Source of the DNA: Deinococcus detaillensis
GTDB lineage: Bacteria > Deinococcota > Deinococci > Deinococcales > Deinococcaceae
Length of the DNA stretch: 61,433 bases
NCBI RefSeq assembly: GCF_007280555.1
Contig: NZ_VKDB01000019.1
Location: 1 to 61,433, forward strand
Direction: 5' to 3'
Shown here: piece after piece, positions 20,959-29,528 of the stretch
Numbering within the stretch: position 1 is the first letter of the stretch
Layout: each line of letters opens with the position of its first letter
The notes under the pieces: model-generated
What the model was told of the DNA's origin: nothing
Database searches by the model: none
Seen by the model: the letters and a program-made list of their open reading frames with translations, nothing else
Translations under genes and position numbers: made by a program

Positions 20959-21198
20959 TTACCAACCGCGTTTCTGGACGCGTAAGACGGTGACGCGGGG
21001 TGACTGCACCCGCCGGGTGGTGGCCCGGAAAGCCAGAACCTTCCGCACCGCCGTAGTAACCAGCAGGGCGACCAAGATGAACAGGGTAAAGAGCCAAACA
21101 CCACCGTCACGGACTGAGCAAAACAGCGCCGCAAGCGTCATCAAGCCGAGGATCATCAACGAGGGGAACAGGGCCATATGAACAGTCTGAGCCGCCAT
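20959..21198 (-). CDS. Small membrane protein with a basic tail, probably leaderless
   Basis: 79 residues starting MAAQTVHMALFPSLMILGLM. Two predicted membrane helices (about 8-28 and 32-52) precede a strongly basic tail (RKVLAFRATTRRVQSPRVTV). A -10-like TACAGT ends 8 nt before the ATG at 21198 on the minus strand and no SD is present, as at other leaderless starts here; ATG 21177 is an alternative. Function unknown. Confidence 0.5.
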   Translation of the reverse strand: MAAQTVHMALFPSLMILGLMTLAALFCSVRDGGVWLFTLFILVALLVTTAVRKVLAFRATTRRVQSPRVTVLRVQKRGW

Positions 21199-21470
21199 GA
21201 ACGCCAACTGTACTGGCCCTTTGGTGGGAAAATCTGGCCAGTTGGCCAGGGGAGAATTAGTGAGAAGTTGGCTTCATTTCAAAGCTGCGTTTCGGCCCCT
21301 GTCAGGCAAGCGGGAGGACATAGCCGGGCACACTCAGCGGAAAACCGGCGGCGACGGCGGGGCCAGTTTCACTACTGCCAGCGCCCGCATCAGATGGGCA
21401 GAAGGTTCCCAGACTTCTCCCTGGCAGGCAAGGGGTGGGTGCACCACCTGTATATACCTCTGCTGCTTGC

Positions 21471-22562
21471 TCAATCCTCGCTGCGGTGAGACTCGATTGA
21501 TGCACGCTTAGTCAGGCGGCGGTTGACGTTCGCCGCCTTGCTGCCCGACCCGATCCGCTGAACGAATACGATGGTCACCGCCGCGACCAGCGTTTCAAAG
21601 CCCACGCAGAGAATCCAGAAGGCTGGGGTGCTGGCGATCACGTGATTGACCAAAAAGCCGAAGTTTTGCCCGAAGAAACCAGTCACCAGCGTCAACGGCA
21701 AAAAAATGGTGGCGACCATGGTGAGCTGTCTGGAACTCGCTCCCTGCCGCCGGTTTTCGAGGGCGTGGTAGATGTCAAAGGCCCGGTCAGCCATGTTACC
21801 GGCGAGTTCTAGGCGCTCCACCGTGTGCTGGGCGTGATCCCGGATGTCCCGGAAATAGGGCACCTCCTTCGGACTGACCACCGGGGGACCAACCCGCAGC
21901 AAAGTGCCCAGCACATCCTTGAGGGGGAAGATGACGGCGTGGGCCGTGTGCACCAGTTCACTGATCTCGAAGATCTTTTTGAGTTCCTGCTCGTTCGAGT
22001 GGGCAGGATCAATCAGCCGCTGACGGATCTTGCTGAGTTCGGCTTCCAGCTCTTCGGCAAACGGGGCGTACTCATCGACCAGCGCGTCCAGTAATACATA
22101 CAGCAGGCTGCTGGAATCGGGCCGCCACGTTTCAGGAACGCGCTCCCAGCGGTTCAGAATGTCTTGAAGCGGCAGGCCGGAACCGTGCCGCACACTGATC
22201 AAGAAGCGCTCGCCAATAAACAGGTTGAGTTCATGCGTCTTCAAGGTTCCGTTCGGGGACTTAAAGACGCCGTGGGCGACCACGAACTCGAAGCCTTGAT
22301 AGCTTTCGACCTTGGCCCGCTGATGGGCGTGAAGGGCGTCTTCTATTGCCAGCGGGTGCAGGTGATACTGGTGCTGGAGGCGTTCCAGATCCTGCGGAGC
22401 TGGGTCGGTGACATCGAACCAGAGAAAGCCGTGTTCGGGAGGTGGGCTGACCAGCGCGGCTTGCCAGAGGATGGCTGCCGCGCCGGCGCTCCCTAGAATG
22501 TAGGTGTGCACCGCTGTTGATGTGGGCTGCTGGGTGAGGGGTTGAGTTGTAGGATCAGCCAT
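21471..22562 (-). CDS. corA: CorA-type magnesium/divalent-cation channel
   Basis: 363 residues with the CorA plan: a large soluble N-terminal domain (1-275) with long helices (EELEAELSKIRQRLIDPAHS), then two C-terminal transmembrane helices (about 281-299 and 312-334). The signature loop after TM1 is normally YGMN; here it is FFGQNF (G298-Q299-N300). The Met-to-Gln change raises doubt about ion preference, and a ZntB-like or other divalent-cation role is possible. The C-terminal tail is basic. AGGAG precedes the ATG at 22562. It appears to be a single-gene unit. The 21199-21470 interval shows nothing I can name. Confidence 0.85.
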   Translation of the reverse strand: MADPTTQPLTQQPTSTAVHTYILGSAGAAAILWQAALVSPPPEHGFLWFDVTDPAPQDLERLQHQYHLHPLAIEDALHAHQRAKVESYQGFEFVVAHGVFKSPNGTLKTHELNLFIGERFLISVRHGSGLPLQDILNRWERVPETWRPDSSSLLYVLLDALVDEYAPFAEELEAELSKIRQRLIDPAHSNEQELKKIFEISELVHTAHAVIFPLKDVLGTLLRVGPPVVSPKEVPYFRDIRDHAQHTVERLELAGNMADRAFDIYHALENRRQGASSRQLTMVATIFLPLTLVTGFFGQNFGFLVNHVIASTPAFWILCVGFETLVAAVTIVFVQRIGSGSKAANVNRRLTKRASIESHRSED

Positions 22563-22621
22563 CAGTGATCTCCTGAAAAAGCCTGTTCAGGGCGCTAAAA
22601 ATCTTAGGACTTACGCGAAAA

Positions 22622-22663
22622 TTGGGGACTGGCTTTTGAGTCGCTCACGCCTGCCGTCCCCAA
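22622..22663. repeat. Inverted repeat upstream of corA
   Basis: TTGGGGAC (22622-22629) pairs with GTCCCCAA (22656-22663); one base in on the left, GGC (22631-22633) also pairs with GCC (22653-22655). The repeat is 60-100 nt before the corA start, so it could act in a 5' leader or be the end of an old mobile element. Confidence 0.35.
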
Positions 22664-22921
22664 GAAGATCAAATTTGAGCGTGTGGATTGTTCTTTCCGC
22701 TTTTTGCGGTGAACCTGTAACGGCTCTGCCCATGGCCAATTGCTTGCGGCAAGTCTGCTGCGTAGTGCTGGGCCGAAATTCCAAGGCGGAAAGTGTGGTC
22801 GTACACCGGACAAGTCTCTACCCCTGCGTACTCAAAACACAAGGGTAGAGGGTATGAAAGAGTATTAGAGTATTTGCCAAAAAGAAGCTTTTTTTGACTG
22901 ACCAATGGGAGCGAAATAGAG

Positions 22922-22988
22922 AGAGCGTTTGGGAGGATGGATGCCTGAGCGTGCTTTTTGCTCAGGCATCCATCCTCCCAAACGCTCT
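22922..22988. repeat. Perfect 29-bp inverted repeat with 9-nt loop
   Basis: Bases 22922-22950 (beginning AGAGCGTTTGGGAGGATGG) are perfectly complementary to 22960-22988 around GTGCTTTTT. The stem is longer than needed for an intrinsic terminator. A run of seven T lies at 22889-22895. The rest of 22563-23023 has no gene. It could be a strong terminator for the minus-strand peptide locus 2, a MITE-like element or an IS-derived hairpin. Confidence 0.7.
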
Positions 22989-23023
22989 AATTTCACTGAT
23001 GCTGCTGGTGCAGGTCACAAGGC

Positions 23024-23285
23024 TCAGCGCATCAGAACGTTGTTATCAGTCTGATGCGCTGGGCTGATTCCACCGTCGCTGGTTTTGGTACTGGTGGCGG
23101 CCCGGCTGTTTGTGGCCGCTACCGCCACTCCGCTGCCTGAGCGCCAGCGTCCTATTCTAAGGACTGAATAGCAGGCCCGTGACCTCACGGCATGCCAATT
23201 CGTCGCGGTCAAGAGCGCCGCCCAGATCGGCCGCGCTCAAGTCAATCTGATTGGGTAATGGAGTCATCATCCGGTTTCTGTTCAT
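23024..23285 (-). pseudogene. Amidase-signature family pseudogene (internal deletion, frameshift)
   Basis: Immediately after the locus 2 permease stop, a frame from ATG 23285 reads QIDLSAADLGGALDRDELAC then REVTG, the usual N-terminus of amidase-signature enzymes, and stops. In another frame 23024-23118 reads RSGSGVAVAA then TSTKTSDGGISPAHQ, matching the amidase signature that carries a catalytic serine. About 100 residues between the two pieces are missing and so is everything after. A 12-bp hairpin (23025-23036 with 23050-23061) closes the remnant and may act as terminator. The gene was probably once the enzyme partner of peptide locus 2. Confidence 0.7.
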
Positions 23286-23291
23286 GACCAC

Positions 23292-24155
23292 TCACTGCTG
23301 GGAGCGCGGATCGAAGGCGTCGCGCAGGCCGTCGCCGAGGAGGTTGAAGCCCAGAACGGCGAGCGTCACGGCGACGCCCGGAAACACCGCCAGCCAGGGG
23401 GCCTGATAAAAAAAGTCGCGGCCTTCGTTGAGCATCAGACCCCAGGAGGCGGTGGGCGGCTGCGCCCCCAGACCCAGAAACGACAGGGCCGCCTCGGCCA
23501 GAATCGCAAAGGCCAGCGAGAGGCTGGTCTGAATGATCAGCGGCCCCAAGATATTGGGCAGCACGTGCCGGACAATCAGTCGCAGCTGACCGATGCCCAG
23601 CCCGTGGGCGGCCTCGATGTAGTCCTGCTCCATTACGCTGAGCGCGGAGGCGCGGGCCACACGCGCAAAAGACGGGGTATACACGATACCGATCGCAATC
23701 ATGGCGTTCGTCAGGGTCGCTCCGAAAGCCGCCATAATGCCCAGCACCAGCAGCAAAAAGGGAAAGGCGAACAAGATGTCCATCAGGCGCATGATCACGC
23801 CGTCCACCCAGCCACGGTAAGTCACGGCCAGGAGTGCTAAGGCCGTGCCGAGCAGCAGGGCAATGCTGACCGATACCGCCGACACCAGAAAGGAGAGCCG
23901 GGTGCCGTAGATGATCCGGCTGAGCTGATCGCGCCCGAACATGTCGGTGCCGAGCAGAAATTGCGGCGATGGGGCGGCGAGGGCATGGTCAGTGTGCTGC
24001 TCAGCCGGGCCGTATGGAGCGAGCCAGGGTGCGAAAAGGGCCAGAATCACCATCACCGTAATCAGGACGCCTCCAATGAGCAGGGCGCGGTTTCTGAATA
24101 GACGCTTCCAGGGAAGGCGCGGACGGGTGGGTGCGATGCTTATCTTTGGGGTCAT
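23292..24155 (-). CDS. Peptide ABC transporter permease, DppC type (locus 2)
   Basis: 287 residues from ATG 24155. The start overlaps the DppB-type stop by ATGA; a longer open frame upstream is just the shadow of that gene. The motifs are GTDMFGRDQLSRIIYGTRLS, the EAA loop EAAHGLGIGQLRLIVRHVLP, SFLGLGAQPPTASWGLML and NLLGDGLRDAFDPRSQQ. It is the last intact gene of the binding protein, DppB, DppC series, and it is followed directly by the amidase pseudogene. No ATPase gene follows. Confidence 0.93.
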   Translation of the reverse strand: MTPKISIAPTRPRLPWKRLFRNRALLIGGVLITVMVILALFAPWLAPYGPAEQHTDHALAAPSPQFLLGTDMFGRDQLSRIIYGTRLSFLVSAVSVSIALLLGTALALLAVTYRGWVDGVIMRLMDILFAFPFLLLVLGIMAAFGATLTNAMIAIGIVYTPSFARVARASALSVMEQDYIEAAHGLGIGQLRLIVRHVLPNILGPLIIQTSLSLAFAILAEAALSFLGLGAQPPTASWGLMLNEGRDFFYQAPWLAVFPGVAVTLAVLGFNLLGDGLRDAFDPRSQQ

Positions 24156-25096
24156 GAGTACCGTACCCGGGGATCGACCAGACCGTACAGCAGATCGATG
24201 GCCAGATTGATGAGAGTGAAAGTGATGGCAAAGAGCATTACGCAGGCCTGAACCACCGGGTAATCCCGCTGATTGATGGCCGTGAGTACCAGATTGCCCA
24301 CGCCCGGCCAGCTGAAGATGGTTTCTACGATGACGGTGCCGCCCAGCAGAAACCCGAAATTCAGGCCGATCACCGTGAGAATAGGGATGGCGGCATTTTT
24401 CAGAGCGTGACCGTAGAAAATTCGGTGCTGGGTCTGGCCCTTGGCGCGGGCGGTGCGGACGTAGTCCTGGGTCAAGACGTCCAGCATGGCCGCGCGGGTG
24501 AACCGGGTAATGATCGACGCGATCTGGAGGCCCAGCGTCAGAGCGGGCAGGAGCAGGACTTTGAGAAACGGCAACAGACCGCTGCTGGGCGGCACGTAAC
24601 CAGCCGGGGGCAGCCATTGGAGTTGCAAAGAAAAAACCAAAACCAGAATGGTGCCCAGCCAGAAATCCGGCGTCGAGATGCCCAGCAGCGCGGCCACACT
24701 GATCAGTTGATCCGGCCAACGGTTTCGCCGCACGGCAGCGGCAATCCCCGCCGGAATCCCCACCAGCACCGCCAGCATGATGGCGGCCAGCGACAACTGC
24801 GCACTCCGCGCAAAGCGCTGGACGAGGTCTGGGCCGATGTCGGCTCCCGAGCGGATCGACTGCCCAAGGTGGCCACGTAAGACCTGACTGAGCCAATCGA
24901 AGTAGCCCAAGATCACCGGCTGGTCGAGGTGCAAGTTGTGCCGGAGTTGCGCGGCCACCACCGGGTCATTCTGGGTACCGAGCAAAATGGCGACGGCGTC
25001 TCCCGGTATGGTGCGGGTGAGGAAGTAGGCGATGACCGTGATGCCCAGCAGCACCGGGACGATGGTGAGCAAACGCCGGGCAAGGTAACTGAGCAC
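24152..25096 (-). CDS. Peptide ABC transporter permease, DppB type (locus 2)
   Basis: 314 residues: MLSYLARRLLTIVPVLLGIT, TRTIPGDAVAILLG, the EAA loop RTARAKGQTQHRIFYGHALK, FSWPGVGNLVLTAI and the terminal GLVDPRVRYS. This is the standard six-helix BPD_transp_1 topology. The start lies 3 nt after the binding-protein stop and the stop overlaps the DppC-type start, so the three genes form one tight operon. Confidence 0.93.
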   Translation of the reverse strand: MLSYLARRLLTIVPVLLGITVIAYFLTRTIPGDAVAILLGTQNDPVVAAQLRHNLHLDQPVILGYFDWLSQVLRGHLGQSIRSGADIGPDLVQRFARSAQLSLAAIMLAVLVGIPAGIAAAVRRNRWPDQLISVAALLGISTPDFWLGTILVLVFSLQLQWLPPAGYVPPSSGLLPFLKVLLLPALTLGLQIASIITRFTRAAMLDVLTQDYVRTARAKGQTQHRIFYGHALKNAAIPILTVIGLNFGFLLGGTVIVETIFSWPGVGNLVLTAINQRDYPVVQACVMLFAITFTLINLAIDLLYGLVDPRVRYS

Positions 25097-25099
25097 GGC

Positions 25100-26626
25100 T
25101 TACTTGTCGATCCAAATATCTTTGAGCGATTTCAGGGAGCCGGTGGCGTAGTGGACGTACCCCTTGACGGCGGGCCGGAAAGCCTCGTACTGGTCGTTGA
25201 TGTGCAGGAAGACGTACCCGACCTGCGAGGAGATCACTTGCTGCACCTGCTTATAGACGGCCCCGCGCTTGGCCTGATCCACCGTGCGCCGACCCGTTTC
25301 GAGGAGCGTGTCGACCTGCTTGTTGGAAAAGCTCTGGGTGTTGAATTTCTCGCCGGTGTGAAACTGGAAGTACAAGAAGTCGTCCGGATCGACCGAGCCG
25401 ATCCACCCCAGCACCACCGCGTCGAAGCGCTTGGCGTTGTAATCGTTCAGGAACGCCCCCCATTCCATCGGCATCACCTTGACGTTGATGTTCAGCGGCT
25501 TGAGCTGAGCCTGAATCGCCTGAGCGATGTTCACCTGTGATTTGTAGTCCGCCCCGACCTTGATGGTCATGTCAAAGCCCTTGGCATAGCCCGCAGCGTT
25601 CATCAACTGCTTGGCCTTGGCCAGATTGAGAACCTGCGTCTTGCAGGTCGCGTAGGCCCAACTCGACGGCGGCACCGGGCCGCAGAAGATGGGCGTGCCC
25701 TTGCCGAACAAAACGGTCTTGACAATCGAGTCGCGGTCGACGGCGTAAGCGAGAGCCTGACGCACCCTCACGTCGTTGAAGGGCTTCTGGGCCAAGTTCA
25801 GGCCAAGATAGTCGTACCAGGTGCCGGGGCCTCCCACCACGCTCATGCCGGGCAGAGCTTTGAGGCGGTCCACCTGATTTTGCGGCACGCTCAGCGCCAG
25901 ATCCACCACGGCACTCTGAACGTCAATCATGCGTGTCACATCGTCTTTGAGGGCCTTGAAGACCAGTGTATCGACGTAGGGTTTGCCGTTTTCCCAGTAA
26001 TTGGGATTGCGGCTGAGCGTAACGCTGTCGCCGGGCACCCAGGTGCCGAACTTGAAAGGCCCGGAGCCCATCGGTTGTTTGTTCAGGTCGTGGGTCTTGT
26101 CGTATTCGGCAGGAATGATACCCATCAGGGGCGAAGCCACCTTGGTGAGGAAGGGAGCGAAGGGTTCTTTGAGCTGCACGATCACCGTGACCGGATTGGG
26201 AGCGCTGAGGGAGGCGATCTTGCCGAGGTCGTTCTGGCGCGGCGAAGCGGTCTTGGGATCGGTAATGCGCTTGATGGTGTAGACCACGTCGGCGGCGGTG
26301 AGTGGGCGGCCATCGGCGAACTTGACTCCCGGACGCAGGGTAAAGGTGTATTTCAAACCGTCTGGAGAAACCGTCCACTTGAGAGCCAGTTCAGGTTGCA
26401 CGCTTCCTGTGGGATTTACCGAGAGCAGCGAACTGTAGAGCTGCTCGATCACGGAAGTCGACGAAGCCGCAGACACGGTGGCCGGGTCGAGGCCGACGAT
26501 GTCCGCCTGCTGGCCCACGGTTAAACTGCCGCCCTTGACCGGCGTCTGCGCGGCGGCACTGGCCACGACCGCCAGAGCGAGGGTGAGTACCAAAGAGCGT
26601 CCGGTGCATTGAGAAGACCGCAGCAT
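25100..26626 (-). CDS. Peptide ABC transporter substrate-binding protein (locus 2)
   Basis: 508 residues, SBP_bac_5 family. I choose ATG 26626 because AGGAGG lies 6 nt upstream; ATG 26632 directly abuts the SD and is less likely. The signal peptide is MLRSSQCTGRSLVLTLALAV with cleavage near ASAAAQT. Hallmarks are GLDPATVSAAS, YTFTLRPGVKFADGRPLTAA, MGSGPFKF, NPNYWENGKPYVDTL and KPFNDVRVRQALAYAVDRD. It heads the minus-strand operon and is divergent from locus 3. A perfect TTGACA and an imperfect palindrome lie upstream. Confidence 0.92.
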   Translation of the reverse strand: MLRSSQCTGRSLVLTLALAVVASAAAQTPVKGGSLTVGQQADIVGLDPATVSAASSTSVIEQLYSSLLSVNPTGSVQPELALKWTVSPDGLKYTFTLRPGVKFADGRPLTAADVVYTIKRITDPKTASPRQNDLGKIASLSAPNPVTVIVQLKEPFAPFLTKVASPLMGIIPAEYDKTHDLNKQPMGSGPFKFGTWVPGDSVTLSRNPNYWENGKPYVDTLVFKALKDDVTRMIDVQSAVVDLALSVPQNQVDRLKALPGMSVVGGPGTWYDYLGLNLAQKPFNDVRVRQALAYAVDRDSIVKTVLFGKGTPIFCGPVPPSSWAYATCKTQVLNLAKAKQLMNAAGYAKGFDMTIKVGADYKSQVNIAQAIQAQLKPLNINVKVMPMEWGAFLNDYNAKRFDAVVLGWIGSVDPDDFLYFQFHTGEKFNTQSFSNKQVDTLLETGRRTVDQAKRGAVYKQVQQVISSQVGYVFLHINDQYEAFRPAVKGYVHYATGSLKSLKDIWIDK

Positions 26627-26725
26627 AAACATCCTCCTGAACAAGAAATAAGGGGCGGACGACTTCAAGCGGGCAGAAGCGGGGAGGCAGAATAAAACCA
26701 TTCAGAATTTGTTGAACATGAATAG

Positions 26726-26753
26726 CATGGCGTCACGGCATGGATTTTGTCAA
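26726..26753 (-). promoter_or_regulatory. Promoter and candidate operator between loci 2 and 3
   Basis: On the minus strand a consensus -35 TTGACA (26753-26748) is followed, over the spacer and the -10 position, by the near-palindrome CATGGCGTCACGGCATG (26726-26742; arms CATG and CGT/ACG match, three mismatched positions). The -10 candidate CATGCT is weak. The site lies between divergently transcribed transport operons, so one protein could control both. Confidence 0.4.
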
Positions 26754-26911
26754 TTCATCTGCCGCATAGGGTCAAGCGTTACAGACGCTGCTCTACTCGG
26801 CCCGGAGCACCGATTGACAGATCAAGCTGGCTGGTGCATTCTATTCATTGTTCCACATACAGAATAGTTTCATTCACCATCTCGTGGGCCAGACGCCCAG
26901 AGGAGACCGCT

Positions 26912-27865
26912 TTGCTTGCTTTACTCCGCTCTGTGATGATGTTCCTGTTTGTGCTCTGGGGGGTGTCGCTCACAGTATTTCTGGCCCTGCACTTGGCTCC
27001 GGGCAACCCGGCGCAGTTGCTGCTGGGCTCGTTCGCCACGCCTGAGGCGCTGAGCCGTCTCACGCTGGAACTGGGACTGGACCAACCCCTGCCGGTGCAG
27101 TACGGCCACTGGCTGGCCCGCGTCTTTCAGGGCGATTTGGGAACTTCGATCATGCTCAAAGCTCCAGTCACGACCATCCTGGCCGAGCGGCTGCACAACT
27201 CGGTGGTGCTGGCGCTTCCGGCTTTTATCTTGGCGACGGTGCTGGGTATTTTGGCGGGCCTACTGAGCGGAATGTACCGGCGAGGGTGGGTGGACCATAC
27301 CGCCAACACGGTGATGTTCGTGGGCCTGGCGATGCCGGTGTTCTGGCTGGGTCTGGTGCTGATTTTGGTGTTCGGTTTGTCGTTGGGCTGGCTTCCCACC
27401 AGCGGGATGTCGTCACCGGGAGCCGAGCCGAACCTGAGTGACATAACCCGGCACTTGATCTTGCCAGTACTGACGCTGGCGCTGGCTCCTGCCGCCGTCA
27501 TCGCTCAGATCACGCGCTCGACGCTGCTCGAAGAGATCAAGCAAGATTATGTCCGGACCGGGGTGGCTAAAGGCTTATCGGCCAACCGGGCGGTGGTCAG
27601 GCATGCGCTGCGTAACACCTGGATTCCGGTCATCACGACGCTGGGGCTCGAAATGAACTATGTCATCGGCGGTTCGGTGCTGGTGGAGAATGTCTTTAAC
27701 TGGCCGGGCATCGGACAGCTGCTGGTGCAGTCGGCCATCAGCCGAGACTACCCGGTGGTGCTGGGAGCCAGTTTGATCCTGGCCGCCATTTTCGTGGTCG
27801 TTAACTTTCTGGTGGAAGCGTCATACGGCCTGGTCGATCCACGCCAGCGGGGTCAAAATGTCTGA
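26912..27865 (+). CDS. Peptide ABC transporter permease, DppB type (locus 3)
   Basis: About 317 residues. The open frame reaches back to 26747, but GAGGAG at 26900-26905 places the start at TTG 26912, giving LLALLRSVMMFLFVLWGVSL as the first helix. Motifs are LHLAPGNPAQLLLG, the EAA loop RTGVAKGLSANRAVVRHALR, VFNWPGIGQLLVQSAI and YGLVDPRQRG. It is the first gene of a plus-strand operon (DppB, DppC, DUF1028, binding protein) that diverges from locus 2. It overlaps the next gene by 8 nt. Confidence 0.9.
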   Translation: MLALLRSVMMFLFVLWGVSLTVFLALHLAPGNPAQLLLGSFATPEALSRLTLELGLDQPLPVQYGHWLARVFQGDLGTSIMLKAPVTTILAERLHNSVVLALPAFILATVLGILAGLLSGMYRRGWVDHTANTVMFVGLAMPVFWLGLVLILVFGLSLGWLPTSGMSSPGAEPNLSDITRHLILPVLTLALAPAAVIAQITRSTLLEEIKQDYVRTGVAKGLSANRAVVRHALRNTWIPVITTLGLEMNYVIGGSVLVENVFNWPGIGQLLVQSAISRDYPVVLGASLILAAIFVVVNFLVEASYGLVDPRQRGQNV

Positions 27866-28724
27866 CGCGGCTTCCAATGCGGCGCTCACCGCCCAACCCC
27901 GCTCACCCCGGCGGCTTCTGAAGCTCAACGGCTACCTGATGATCGGCGGAGCGCTGATGCTGATCCTGGTCCTGCTCGCCCTGCTGGCTCCCCTGCTCAG
28001 CCGGGTCGACCCCAACATGATCAATCCGGCTTTGGCACTCAGGCCGCTCGGCTCACCGGATCACCCTCTGGGAACAGACAATCTGGGCCGCGACCTGCTC
28101 AGCCGCCTGCTCTACGGCGGACGCATCAGCCTCCTCAGCAGCTTCACGGCGGCGCTGATCTCAACGGCAATCAGCGCCACGGTCGGCCTCACCGCCGCTT
28201 TTTTCGGACGCTGGATCGACATGATTGCCCTGCGCGTAACCGATATCCTGATGGGCTTTCCCTTCATCCTGCTCGCCATCTTGCTGGTGGCGGCGCTCGG
28301 CCCATCGACCTTCAATGCCCTGCTGGCCGTCGCCATTGCCAATCTGCCGTTCACCCTGCGGTTGGTGCGCAGCGAGGCGATCCGGGTGCGCGAGCGCGAG
28401 TTCATCACCGCTGCCAAGGCGCTGGGCGCGGGCAACAGCCGGATCATCTGGATGCACATGCTACCCAACGTGCTGAGCGTGCTGATCTCCACGTTCTTCC
28501 TGACGGCAGGCTGGATGCTGGGACAGACTTCGGCGCTCAGCTTTCTGGGACTGGGCACCCAGCCGCCCACCGCCGACTGGGGCAGCATGCTGGCAGAATC
28601 TCAGAACTACATGTCGTCCATGCCGCAGATTGCCATGTTGCCGGGGCTGATGATCGTGCTGGCCTCAGTGGGCATGAACTTCTTCGGTGTGGGTCTACGG
28701 GCCGCCGCCCTGCGCGAAAAGTAA
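27858..28724 (+). CDS. Peptide ABC transporter permease, DppC type (locus 3)
   Basis: 288 residues with the DppC pattern: first helix about 28-50, GTDNLGRDLLSRLLYGGRIS, the EAA loop ITAAKALGAGNSRIIWMHML and LSFLGLGTQPPTADWGSML. The C-terminus NFFGVGLRAAALREK departs from the common LGDGLRD-DPR ending. It starts within the DppB-type gene (8-nt overlap) and is followed 20 nt later by the DUF1028 gene. As at the other loci, no ATPase gene follows. Confidence 0.92.
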   Translation: MSDAASNAALTAQPRSPRRLLKLNGYLMIGGALMLILVLLALLAPLLSRVDPNMINPALALRPLGSPDHPLGTDNLGRDLLSRLLYGGRISLLSSFTAALISTAISATVGLTAAFFGRWIDMIALRVTDILMGFPFILLAILLVAALGPSTFNALLAVAIANLPFTLRLVRSEAIRVREREFITAAKALGAGNSRIIWMHMLPNVLSVLISTFFLTAGWMLGQTSALSFLGLGTQPPTADWGSMLAESQNYMSSMPQIAMLPGLMIVLASVGMNFFGVGLRAAALREK

Positions 28725-28744
28725 ACGGCTCAAGGAGGCTGCAG

Positions 28745-29458
28745 ATGGTCAAGCTCGCCACGTTTTCGATCACCGCTCACTGTCCCGACACCGGGCACCT
28801 CGGCGTCGCTGTATCGACCGCCATTCCGGGCGTCGGGATGCTCTGTCCGTTCGTACGCTCGGGTGTGGGCGCAGTCGCCACACAGTCCTTTGTGAATCCT
28901 TATCTGGGACTGTGGGGCCTGGAGTTGCTGGCGCAGGGAAAGAGTGCCGAGGAAACGCTCGCCGCCCTCAAAGCGCTGGACGGGGGCATAGAGCTGCGCC
29001 AGCTCGGCGTGGTCGACCGGCACGGTGGGTCAGCGGCCTTCTCAGGCAGCGCCTGTGATGGGTGGTACGGCGAGTTGACCGGGCCGCACTACGCCATCGC
29101 CGGCAACATGCTGGTCGGCTCGGAGACGCTGGAGGCCATGCAGCACAGTTTCCTCGCCAGCAGCGGAAATCCGCTTGTTGAGCGCCTGATTTTGGCCCTA
29201 GAAGCGGGGCAAGCGGCAGGCGGCGACAAGCGCGGCAAGGTTTCTGCCGCCGTCAAGGTTCACGCTGGCGAGGATTACCCTTGGCTCGACCTGCGGGTCG
29301 ACGAACACAGCGCTCCGGTGGCCGAACTCCGGCGCGTCTATGAGGTTGCCAAAGTCAGTCTCGTTCCGCTCCTCGACATGATGCCCACCAAAGCCCAGCC
29401 GCTGGGCACCTTCGATATGCAGGCCGCCCGTGCAAGCGGTTTGCTGCAAGACCAGTAG
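28745..29458 (+). CDS. DUF1028 protein (Ntn-hydrolase-like fold family)
   Basis: 237 residues starting MVKLATFSITAHCPDTGHLG. Family features are VAVSTAIPGVGMLCP, GVGAVATQSFVNPYLG, LGVVDRHGGSAAFSGS and a later YAIAGNMLVG. DUF1028 proteins have a domain related to N-terminal-nucleophile hydrolases and often sit in amino-acid or peptide catabolic clusters, but their reaction is not established. AAGGAGG precedes the ATG. It lies between the permease and binding-protein genes of locus 3, which suggests a cytoplasmic amidase-like step on the imported compound (inference). Confidence 0.85.
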   Translation: MVKLATFSITAHCPDTGHLGVAVSTAIPGVGMLCPFVRSGVGAVATQSFVNPYLGLWGLELLAQGKSAEETLAALKALDGGIELRQLGVVDRHGGSAAFSGSACDGWYGELTGPHYAIAGNMLVGSETLEAMQHSFLASSGNPLVERLILALEAGQAAGGDKRGKVSAAVKVHAGEDYPWLDLRVDEHSAPVAELRRVYEVAKVSLVPLLDMMPTKAQPLGTFDMQAARASGLLQDQ

Positions 29459-29482
29459 TTCCCTGCAAGACCAGTAGTTCCC
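29445..29482. repeat. Tandem 19-bp duplication over the DUF1028 stop codon
   Basis: TGCAAGACCAGTAGTTCCC occurs twice in direct succession. The first copy contains the TAG stop of the DUF1028 gene, so the second copy is untranslated. It appears to be a recent slippage duplication. Confidence 0.8.
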
Positions 29483-29528
29483 TGCCCTCTCCCTTTCCCT
29501 ACTCTCAGTAACCTTTGGAGGCCCGATT

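Noticed and set aside
22600..22663. GGACTTACGCGAAAATTGGG near the corA start as a possible IS terminal repeat
   Set aside because: A matching second end and a target duplication were not found in the surrounding sequence.
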